Source of the DNA: Chloroflexota bacterium
GTDB lineage: Bacteria > Chloroflexota > Anaerolineae > Aggregatilineales > Phototrophicaceae
Assembly: GCA_003242205.1 (NCBI GenBank)
Contig: QGUR01000148.1
Span: 1 to 10,890 of the forward strand
DNA length: 10,890 bases
Reading direction: 5' to 3'
Under the pieces are notes generated by a model. The model did not search any database and had not been told where the DNA came from. It saw only the letters and a list, made by a program, of their open reading frames with translations. Positions 5,381 to 10,890 of this stretch are shown here, piece after piece (the stretch's first letter is position 1; each line of letters opens with the position of its first letter). The position numbers and the translations under genes were made by a program.

Positions 5381-6462
5381 GCTGTCAGCCTCCGTTGCAT
5401 GCCCGCAACATCTCGCCCCGATCCAGTGGGGGCGAGAACGGTCTCGCCGTCATAGACCAGCGTGCCGCGGATCGTGACGCCGAGCACCTTTCCCGGCAGA
5501 CGCAGGCCTTCAAACGGCGACCAGCCACAGGCCGAGCGCAGGCGCGAACGCTCAACGACCTGCCACGCATCCAGATCAATCTCCGTGAAGGTATCTGCTT
5601 CAGCCGGAAGGCCAAAGATGGAGCGCGGGTTCGTCGCCAGCAGTTCAACCATACGCTCCAGCGTGATGCGTCCTTCAGTGACCGCCAGACACATCAGCGG
5701 CAGCGTCGTCTCCAGTCCTGGCACGCCGTAAGGCGGTTTCGCGGACTGCTTTTCCGCAAGCGTGTGGGGCGCGTGGTCGGACTCAATGACATCCACCACG
5801 CCGTCCTGAATGGCGCGCCAGAGGGCGTCGCGGTCGGCGCGTGTTTTCAGGCCGGGTTTCATGCGACCGAATGGCCCAAGCGCCGCTTCGTCGTCCACAG
5901 TCAGGTAGAGGTGATGCGGCGTGACGCCGACCGTGACAGGCAATCCTTCTTCTTTCGCCGCCCGCAGCAGCCGGATTTCATAAGCTGTGCTGATGTGGCA
6001 GAAGTGCGTCGGTTTGCGGTACCGGCGCACCAGCGCGAGGACGTCAGCGACCGTGTCCTCTTCGGCGTGTACCGCGATTGGCTTATCGCCGGGCCACAAA
6101 CGATAGTGGCGCTCGCGCACTTCCTGCCTGTCGATCAGCAGGTTACCGGTGGTTTCGTTGTTATACATTTTGAGGCCGCAAACGTCGCCGGCAATGGCGG
6201 GATAGAGCATTTCGTTGCCATCCTGCGCCGCGCCGAAGTACAGCCCCCAATCGCAAACCGCCTGTCGCGCAATCGCCTTGTGTTTCAGGGCCAGTGCCTC
6301 TGCGCTTATGGTCGAAGGAGGCGTGTTCGGCATATCGAGCACAACCGTGTAGCCTCCGGCGAGTGCGGCGGCGGTTTCGCTGGCAAACGTCGCCTTGTGC
6401 GCCCATTCGAGATCCCGCAGATGCACATGCGGATCGACCAGACCGGGAATGCGGACGCTCAT
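5377..6462 (-). CDS. pyrC: Dihydroorotase, CAD-like
   Basis: Cyclises carbamoyl aspartate to dihydroorotate with a binuclear Zn site in an amidohydrolase TIM barrel. All metal ligands are visible in 361 residues: His12 and His14 (DPHVHLRD), the lysine expected to be carboxylated, Lys98 (GLKMYNNET), His132 (VHAEED), His156 (HFCHIST) and Asp229 (ESDHAPHTLAEK). The sequence resembles the dihydroorotase domain of animal CAD more than E. coli PyrC. Examples are HKATFASETAAALAGG (22-37), PPYGVPGLETTLPL (243-256) and WSPFEGLRLPGKV (314-326). ATG 6462 overlaps the pyrB stop by 4 bases (ATGA), and its own stop overlaps pyrD. No PyrC-like pseudo-dihydroorotase is seen nearby, so this should be the active enzyme. 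Confidence 0.95.
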   Translation of the reverse strand: MSVRIPGLVDPHVHLRDLEWAHKATFASETAAALAGGYTVVLDMPNTPPSTISAEALALKHKAIARQAVCDWGLYFGAAQDGNEMLYPAIAGDVCGLKMYNNETTGNLLIDRQEVRERHYRLWPGDKPIAVHAEEDTVADVLALVRRYRKPTHFCHISTAYEIRLLRAAKEEGLPVTVGVTPHHLYLTVDDEAALGPFGRMKPGLKTRADRDALWRAIQDGVVDVIESDHAPHTLAEKQSAKPPYGVPGLETTLPLMCLAVTEGRITLERMVELLATNPRSIFGLPAEADTFTEIDLDAWQVVERSRLRSACGWSPFEGLRLPGKVLGVTIRGTLVYDGETVLAPTGSGRDVAGMQRRLTA

Positions 6463-7529
6463 AACCTGTCAGCCGCTCCGAGGACGCTGGCGAGCAGCGC
6501 CATACGTATGAACATGCCGTATTCCATCTGCTTGAAATAGACCGCGCGCGGGTCGGCGTCGAGAATATCGTGATCGGCAGGCGTGCCCATTTCGTGCTTG
6601 CGCGGCAGAGGATGCATCAGGATCGCGTCGGGTTTTGCCTGCGCCAGCACGTCTGGCGTCATGACGAACCGCCCCGCGATGCGGTCGTAATCGGCGCGGT
6701 CGGCAAAGCGCTCTTCCTGAATGCGCGTCCAGTAAATGACGTCGGCCTTGTCCAGCACGTCGTTCAGGTTGTCGGTTGCGTAAGTATAAACGCCGCGATC
6801 TTCAACATAGTCAATGATGGAAGGTGGCATTTGCTGAGAATCGGGCGACACCAGATAGAGCGTGACATTTTGCGCGCCATACTGCGCGATCAGCTTCGAT
6901 AGCGAATGCACCGTTCGCCCGTAGAGCAGGTCGCCCACCATCGCAATGTGCAGGCCATCGAGGTTGTGTTTGCTCTCCATGATCGTGAAGAGATCGAGCA
7001 GCGCCTGCGATGGATGCTCGCCGATGCCGTCGCCGCCGCTGATGAGGACTGTTCGCCGCCCCAAAGACTCGCTTAGTCGGTCGAGATAGTAGGCCGCTTC
7101 GTAGGAGGAACCGACTTCGGGATGGCGCAGGACAACCACATCGGCATAGCAACCGGCCGCGCGCACCGTATCCGCCAGATTTTCGCCTTTATAGACCGAT
7201 GAAAACTGCACGCCACCGCTGGTTGCGATCACTTCGCCGCCCAGCCGCAGCATTGCCGCTTGAAACGACATATCCGTGCGCGTGCTGGCCTCATAGAACA
7301 ACGTCGCCATAACCTGTCCCGCGCAGATGTTGTTCAGGCTCAGATCGCGAGAACGCACCCGGTTGCGAATACGCGAGGCCGTCGCGAACAGCGCTTCGAG
7401 GTCGCCTCGCTCGAACTGCTCGACGGTGACGATGTGCTTGCCGGTAAAGTCACCCTGAATGGGCTGGGGCTGAAAGAGGTTCGTGTAATCCTGCGATTCG
7501 CGCTGCGTTGGCCGGGCGAGAGAAACCAT
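6459..7529 (-). CDS. pyrB: Aspartate carbamoyltransferase catalytic subunit, CAD-like
   Basis: Makes carbamoyl aspartate from carbamoyl phosphate and aspartate, the committed pyrimidine step. It has 356 residues against about 310 in E. coli, with the extra length partly an N-terminal arm of about 30 residues. Carbamoyl-phosphate residues are STRT (82-85) in FYEASTRTDMSF, Lys114 in KGENLADT, Arg135-His136 (RHP) and HPSQ (172-175). Aspartate-side residues are Arg205 (GRTVHSL), Arg269/Gln271 (TRIQEER) and the HPLPR loop (306-310). The residue after STRT is Asp instead of the bacterial Arg; in CAD it is Ser. No pyrI regulatory gene is adjacent, so the enzyme is probably a bare trimer or associates with PyrC. 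The start ATG 7529 has a strong GAGGAGG (7537-7543) lying just after an attenuator. Confidence 0.96.
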   Translation of the reverse strand: MVSLARPTQRESQDYTNLFQPQPIQGDFTGKHIVTVEQFERGDLEALFATASRIRNRVRSRDLSLNNICAGQVMATLFYEASTRTDMSFQAAMLRLGGEVIATSGGVQFSSVYKGENLADTVRAAGCYADVVVLRHPEVGSSYEAAYYLDRLSESLGRRTVLISGGDGIGEHPSQALLDLFTIMESKHNLDGLHIAMVGDLLYGRTVHSLSKLIAQYGAQNVTLYLVSPDSQQMPPSIIDYVEDRGVYTYATDNLNDVLDKADVIYWTRIQEERFADRADYDRIAGRFVMTPDVLAQAKPDAILMHPLPRKHEMGTPADHDILDADPRAVYFKQMEYGMFIRMALLASVLGAADRL

Positions 7530-7545
7530 CGTGCTTCCTCCTCAC

Positions 7546-7578
7546 AAAAAAAGGCCACTCACGGAAATGAGTGGCCTT
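7546..7578 (-). terminator. Intrinsic terminator (attenuator) of the pyr operon leader
   Basis: On the minus strand a perfect 11-bp stem AAGGCCACTCA/TGAGTGGCCTT (7568-7578 with 7551-7561) around a 6-base loop runs into seven T (7546-7552). The T run ends two bases before GAGGAGG, the pyrB Shine-Dalgarno. There is no room for a promoter between the two, so pyr transcripts must cross this terminator. It is therefore an attenuator, not simply the end of the upstream gene. Confidence 0.93.
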
Positions 7579-7699
7579 CAGAATGAGTAAATGTAGGTTT
7601 GACACGGGTCGGGACTCGAAAGTGAAACCGGGAACGGTGTCCTTTCCGACGGGTGAAGGACGCCGTTACTTTTCCCGCTTTCGCCCTCTGATGGATCAT
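7559..7699 (-). CDS. Putative 46-residue pyr leader peptide
   Basis: An ATG at 7699 opens 46 codons ending in a TGA whose three bases are the first of the 3' arm of the pyr attenuator. The peptide is rich in Arg, Lys and His and resembles no protein I know. A ribosome finishing it would cover the 5' arm and loop and so prevent terminator formation, the geometry of the E. coli pyrBI leader peptide. The Shine-Dalgarno is weak (AGGT about nine bases upstream), and an open frame of this length can occur by chance. Confidence 0.3.
   Translation of the reverse strand: MIHQRAKAGKVTASFTRRKGHRSRFHFRVPTRVKPTFTHSEGHSFP
7602..7667 (-). other. Alternative hairpins in the pyr leader RNA
   Basis: On the minus strand AACGGCGTCCTT (7667-7656) pairs with AAGGACACCGTT (7644-7633), 11 pairs with one C-A mismatch and an 11-base loop. 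The GACAC inside its 3' arm (7641-7637) can instead pair with GTGTC at 7606-7602, so the two folds exclude each other. CCTTCA of the first stem can also pair with TGAAGG at the foot of the terminator (7579-7574). These are signs of a regulatory leader, but no known PyrR-binding loop is seen. Confidence 0.45.
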
Positions 7700-7732
7700 G
7701 TCCGTGTGACCTATGTCAAAGCAAAACCCCCA

Positions 7733-7744
7733 ACTGTATACAGT
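7733..7744. promoter_or_regulatory. Palindrome ACTGTATACAGT over the pyr -10 box
   Basis: A perfect 12-bp palindrome that overlaps the proposed -10 element of the pyr promoter. Its half-site spacing and TGTATACA core resemble operators of dimeric repressors such as GntR-type regulators. Bound protein would block the promoter. No regulator can be assigned from this window. Confidence 0.4.
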
Positions 7745-7763
7745 GTCCGGCGGGAAGATGCAA
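7735..7763 (-). promoter_or_regulatory. Likely pyr operon promoter
   Basis: On the minus strand TTGCAT (7758-7763), a 17-base spacer and TATACA (7735-7740) form a sigma-70-like promoter with a start expected near 7728. This would give a leader of roughly 200 bases carrying the hairpins, the leader ORF and the attenuator. The -35 match is weak. Confidence 0.45.
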
Positions 7764-7801
7764 GCATGAATCTGGCAATGCGCTCAAATTGCGCTCGCAT
7801 G

Positions 7802-9064
7802 TTACGGGCGATTATTCAGATTTTCGGTGATGTAAAGCGTGCCGGCCACCACCGTGTCGGGCTGCTTGCTGGCGACCCATATGTGATAACGCCCGGTGAC
7901 CGGGGTGTTGAAGTCGATGCTCGGATTGAAAGCGTCGAACGAATCATCGCTACAACGGAAGCTGCCGTCGGGTGCGCTGACAACCAGCGAGGTGTCTCCC
8001 GCGCCGGTGAAATAGAAGCGCAGTGTTGGGAATGGCCCCGATGTGTAATCGAGCGCGAAGCTCGGCGCGGTGGTGGCAAATCCCGAACAATCCGGCCCGG
8101 CGCTGCTTACATCGACCGGCCCGCCCGCGCTGATATCGGTCGTGAACGGGTCGGGGATGAAACCGCTGCTGATGCCGGTATTGCCGAAAACCGGCGGCTG
8201 CGCGGGATCGAGGCCGGGTAAGGCGACCGGCGTATCGAACACGGTGGCCGGGATCGGCGTCAGTGTGGGAATGAGGTCGGGCGTGAAGGCTGTCTGCTGG
8301 CGCAGCGGGCAGGTTGGCAACTCGCGCTCGGATTCAACGCAGATGATGAAGCTTTCGGCGTCGCCGCTGCCGCTGTGGCTGACATCAACCACGTATTCCG
8401 CAATCCCGGCAGGAATACGGATCTGCAGCCCGGAGAGTCTTGGCGATACCATTGCCAACGTCTCGTTGCTGGCCACATCGCGCAGCGCGACAGCCGGGCC
8501 GGATTCCTGCCTCGACGACCGCACGGTGACGAGCAGGGCATCGGTTGGCGAACCGGATACATGGAACGACTGTTGCGGCGTTGCGGCGCTTACCACCGCT
8601 TCGACGTTGCTGCCAATCGACAGGGATTGCGGCCCTTCCAGCGGCTCGCCGGGTTGCACGCTAATCAGGAACTGCCCGGCAATGTTCCCGCTTGAACGGA
8701 TGTCGATGTGATAGACACCCGGCGCAGCCAGCGTTGCCGTGCCTTGCACGACGGTCTGGTGTCCCGTGTTTTCGACATTCAACAGCGCCAGTCCGTCGGG
8801 CGCGGTTACGGTGAACGATGGCGCGAGTCCGGTCGTCATCGCCAGTACCTGCACGAGCGCGCTTTGCGGCTGGTTGACGATCAACTCGAAGCGTGCGCCC
8901 GCTGCCGGATCGTTGATCGTGCCGGCTTTGTTCTCGCCGATGGCGATGGGTTCGGCTGCATCGGCCTGTGCGGCGACATGGGCGTGGTGGCCGGAAGCCA
9001 GAGCTGCCGTCAACAGGACAACCAGTAGAGCAGTGAAGAGTCGAAGGGCGTGAAACCTGGCCAT
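7802..9064 (-). CDS. Secreted protein with PPC-like beta domains and Thr/Pro linker
   Basis: A 420-residue exported protein of unknown role. Residues 1-24 form a signal peptide (basic start, then LFTALLVVLLTAALASG), with cleavage near ASG or after AAQA (about 34). Two beta-sandwich segments follow (about 40-137 and 142-245), with the TAPDG and GVYHIDI features of pre-peptidase C-terminal (PPC) domains. A Thr/Pro-rich linker (about 259-292) leads to a third domain (about 325-415) with SAPDGSFRCSDDSFDAFNP and TGRYHIWVAS, similar to beta domains found on many exported Chloroflexota proteins. Cys pairs 242/252 and 326/371 could form disulfides. No catalytic domain is seen, so a surface-binding or structural role is possible. 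It starts 75 bases after the LacI-like gene; GAGG lies six bases before ATG 9064. Confidence 0.82.
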   Translation of the reverse strand: MARFHALRLFTALLVVLLTAALASGHHAHVAAQADAAEPIAIGENKAGTINDPAAGARFELIVNQPQSALVQVLAMTTGLAPSFTVTAPDGLALLNVENTGHQTVVQGTATLAAPGVYHIDIRSSGNIAGQFLISVQPGEPLEGPQSLSIGSNVEAVVSAATPQQSFHVSGSPTDALLVTVRSSRQESGPAVALRDVASNETLAMVSPRLSGLQIRIPAGIAEYVVDVSHSGSGDAESFIICVESERELPTCPLRQQTAFTPDLIPTLTPIPATVFDTPVALPGLDPAQPPVFGNTGISSGFIPDPFTTDISAGGPVDVSSAGPDCSGFATTAPSFALDYTSGPFPTLRFYFTGAGDTSLVVSAPDGSFRCSDDSFDAFNPSIDFNTPVTGRYHIWVASKQPDTVVAGTLYITENLNNRP

Positions 9065-9088
9065 ATTTCGCCTCGCTTCGTGATCGGA

Positions 9089-9116
9089 AGGTCTGGTTCA
9101 AGCCTACCGGATTTCC
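9089..9116 (-). promoter_or_regulatory. Possible promoter of the secreted-protein gene
   Basis: On the minus strand TTGCCA is followed after about 16 bases by TAGGCT within the 75-base gap between the LacI-like gene and the secreted-protein gene. The -35 box is five of six; the -10 box is poor. The gene could also be read as part of the upstream ROK/LacI transcript. Boundaries are approximate. Confidence 0.3.
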
Positions 9117-9139
9117 CGAAGCTGGCAAACAGGGAGGTT

Positions 9140-9985
9140 TCAGGCGGTTGGGACGCGCCTTGCAGGCGCGGTTGTTTCTCGCTGAATGAGTTCGGTGCTA
9201 AGAATGGTTACGCCGCGAATCGCCAGACCGTTGAGCTGCCCGATCAACTGGCGGCAGGCGCGTCGTCCCAGATCAACGACATCGGCCGCGACAGTTGTCA
9301 CGCCTGCGGCTGCCGCTTCGGGGCCGTCGCCAAAGCCGGCAATGCAGACGTCCTCCGGCACGGCGTAACCCGCCGCGCGAACCGTTTCCAGCGCTGCGAC
9401 GGCCATGAGATAGTCGGAAGCCACAATTGCGTCAAATGACGGTCTTGCCTGAAGCACCTCGGCCAGTCTGGAAGCCGCTACTTCCGGATCGAACTCGCCG
9501 GGAACGAAAATTGCTTCCTCCGGTGCGAGGTTGTGGCGCACCATCGCGTGACGAAAGGCGCGGTCGCGGGCAATGCCATCGTTCTGCCCCATGTGGCCCT
9601 GAATGAACAGTAGACGCTGTCGCCCGCAGTCGACGATGATGTGATCCATAAGTTGATCCATCCCGGCGAGATTATCCGAGATGATCGCCGGAATCGTGGA
9701 ACCGGGAACCGAGTGGCTCACCAGCGACATGGGCAGGCCCGTTTGCTCAAGCGCCAGCAGCACGTCATCAGACACGACATTGGCGATCACCAGCAGCCCT
9801 GCCAGCCGTTGGACATCGAGCGGCAGCCCGGCGACGTCGCGCACGCCCTGAGGCGCGATGGCAACCTGCACCCGGTAACCCTGCCGTTCGGCCTCGGCTT
9901 GCGCCCCTGCAATGACGTTCTTCTGGAACACCTTGCCGGGATCGTTCGTCAGGATGGCAAGCGTGCGACCGTTGCCCGTTACCAT
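9140..9985 (-). CDS. LacI-type ligand-binding domain protein without DNA-binding domain
   Basis: A 281-residue periplasmic-binding-protein-like sensor as found in LacI/GalR repressors. It begins directly with the first strand of that domain (RTLAILTNDPGKVFQKNVIAG, in two parts, from residue 7), where a full LacI protein would have about 60 residues of helix-turn-helix and hinge before it. Family marks are ISDNLAGMDQLMDHII (102-117), RDRAFRHAM (140-148), FDAIVASDYLMAVAALETV (184-202), VPEDVCIAGFGD (209-220) and LIQRETTAP (266-274). There is no signal peptide, so it is cytosolic and not a transporter subunit. ATG 9985 overlaps the ROK gene end by 7 bases (to 9979), giving translational coupling. 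It probably senses a sugar or nucleoside and works with the ROK protein. The upstream open frame to 10420 is shadow over the ROK gene. Confidence 0.85.
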   Translation of the reverse strand: MVTGNGRTLAILTNDPGKVFQKNVIAGAQAEAERQGYRVQVAIAPQGVRDVAGLPLDVQRLAGLLVIANVVSDDVLLALEQTGLPMSLVSHSVPGSTIPAIISDNLAGMDQLMDHIIVDCGRQRLLFIQGHMGQNDGIARDRAFRHAMVRHNLAPEEAIFVPGEFDPEVAASRLAEVLQARPSFDAIVASDYLMAVAALETVRAAGYAVPEDVCIAGFGDGPEAAAAGVTTVAADVVDLGRRACRQLIGQLNGLAIRGVTILSTELIQRETTAPARRVPTA

Positions 9986-10890
9986 ATGCCCAGCTCCCGT
10001 TGCAGCGCATTCGCTACCGCGCCGACCGCGCTCAGGCTGGCGGAGTCGGCCAGTGAGTAGCTCACCTGTCCGGCAGAGTCGAGCGGCAGCAGCGAAGCGA
10101 CCTGCGCGCGCACCCGCTCGATTAGCGGCTCGCCGAGCGTCTTGACCGGCCCGGCGATGGTGATGTGGTCGGGGCGCAGCAGCGCGATGACCCACGCACA
10201 GACGCGCGCCAGATGGCTTCCCAGTTCGTCGTAAAGCTGGCGCGCTGCTTCGTCGCCAAGCTGTTCGGCCCGGCGCATGTCGAGATAACTCAGGCTGCTT
10301 CCGGCCAGCACGCTGCCGGGAAATTGCTGCGCCAGTTCCTGCGCGCGCCGCTTGATCGCCGGGGCGGTTAGATAGGCTTCCAACGATCCCTCGCCGGTCG
10401 CCGGGTCGAGGCGCAGGCAACCGATGTCGCTGCCGTGGTGATAAACCGCGCCACCGAGCGCGATGCCAATCTCGATGTTGTGATTGATGAGGATCGTCAC
10501 CAGATTGCGAACCGTCTCGTCGGTGTCATAGGTATATTGCGCCATCGCCGCCAGTTCGGTGCTGTTGGCGGTATATACAGGCGCGCCATATGCCTCCTGT
10601 AACCGTTCGCTGAGCGGGAGTTCGCGCCAGAGTAGATGGGGCGACGAACGTACAATACCCTGTTCGGCATCGACAACGCCCGGAACGCCGACGCCCAGAC
10701 AAAGCAGCGGCGCGTCGAGCTGGGCGATCAGGGCGTTAATGACCTGTCGCAGTACGTCGAGCGCGTCCTGCTCCTGTGCGCCTTCCAGATCGGCAACGTG
10801 ACGCGCCACCAGCGCGCCGTCGAGATTGGCCAGCACGCCCGACACCTGATAACTGTCAACCGAGACGCCGATGACCTGTCGCGCCGTTGG
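9979..10890 (-). CDS. ROK-family protein, degenerate, 5' end beyond the window
   Basis: The visible 303 residues start in mid-gene at RQVIGVSVDSYQVSGVLANL, the first strand of the ROK (repressor, ORF, kinase) fold. It continues through LGVGVPGVVD (the ROK PG block), VYTANSTELAAMAQ, and a C-terminal ATP-grasp-like half DHITIAGPVKTLGEPL. Kinase and Zn motifs are lost: the NDANAAA catalytic Asp position reads NSTELAA, the glycine-rich GTGIG loop reads NIEIG, and the CxCGxxGCxE zinc cluster is replaced by a stretch with only one Cys. It is therefore not expected to phosphorylate sugars and is most likely a transcription regulator of the NagC/XylR type whose helix-turn-helix lies off the right edge. 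It overlaps the LacI-like sensor gene by 7 bases. Whether the HTH is present cannot be seen. Confidence 0.85.
   Translation of the reverse strand, partial: PTARQVIGVSVDSYQVSGVLANLDGALVARHVADLEGAQEQDALDVLRQVINALIAQLDAPLLCLGVGVPGVVDAEQGIVRSSPHLLWRELPLSERLQEAYGAPVYTANSTELAAMAQYTYDTDETVRNLVTILINHNIEIGIALGGAVYHHGSDIGCLRLDPATGEGSLEAYLTAPAIKRRAQELAQQFPGSVLAGSSLSYLDMRRAEQLGDEAARQLYDELGSHLARVCAWVIALLRPDHITIAGPVKTLGEPLIERVRAQVASLLPLDSAGQVSYSLADSASLSAVGAVANALQRELGIW

Noticed and set aside
5314..6540. A 408-residue plus-strand open frame opposite pyrC.
   Set aside because: It is an antisense shadow of pyrC and pyrB, with no family similarity.
7600..7625. TTCGAGTCCCGACCC on the minus strand resembling a tRNA T-arm.
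   Set aside because: The bases before the loop do not pair to form a T stem, and no anticodon or acceptor arms can be built.
7684..7698. ATCCATCAGAGGG in the pyr leader as a PyrR-binding loop.
   Set aside because: It fails the CNGNGA hexaloop consensus and has no supporting lower stem.

Overview
The window looks like a chromosomal stretch from a moderately GC-rich bacterium. My best guess is a member of the Chloroflexota (Anaerolineae-like). This rests on PyrB and PyrC that resemble the eukaryotic CAD domains, a secreted beta-domain protein with a Thr/Pro-rich linker, a DUF1684 protein, and a ROK gene paired with a LacI-type sensor gene. No tRNA, rRNA, CRISPR array, insertion sequence or phage gene was seen. 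The taxonomic guess is inference from protein style only.

Layout. Positions 1-608 (minus) hold the N-terminal two thirds of a cysteine desulfurase, cut by the window edge. Its leader (about 639-800, minus) carries a SAM-clan riboswitch with a P3-loop pseudoknot of the SAM-IV or SAM-I/IV kind, followed by an intrinsic terminator just before the ribosome binding site. Diverging from it, a plus-strand leader (about 895-1057), also ending in an intrinsic terminator, precedes a DUF1684 gene (1081-1938). A RraA/HMG-aldolase family gene follows (2056-2748).

Positions 2760-7529 (minus) hold a compact pyrimidine operon in the order pyrB-pyrC-pyrD-pyrE-pyrF, with 4-, 4- and 20-base overlaps and one 7-base gap. 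It encodes the five steps from carbamoyl phosphate to UMP. Carbamoyl phosphate synthetase and pyrR are not in the window. The pyrB leader (about 7544-7728) ends in a strong terminator two bases from the pyrB Shine-Dalgarno, so the operon is almost certainly controlled by attenuation. A 46-codon leader ORF ends inside the terminator hairpin.

Upstream, also on the minus strand, are a secreted protein with PPC-like beta domains (7802-9064), a LacI-type ligand-binding domain lacking a DNA-binding domain (9140-9985), and a ROK-family protein (9979 to the right edge) whose Zn and phosphotransfer motifs are lost. The last two overlap by 7 bases and look like a two-protein sugar-responsive regulator.

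The most notable points are these: three of the transcription units begin with a leader terminator placed directly before the ribosome binding site; a SAM-clan riboswitch controls a cysteine desulfurase; an unclassified leader RNA precedes the DUF1684 gene; PyrD has a class-2 architecture but a class-1-type catalytic cysteine; and the ROK/LacI pair is split and degenerate.
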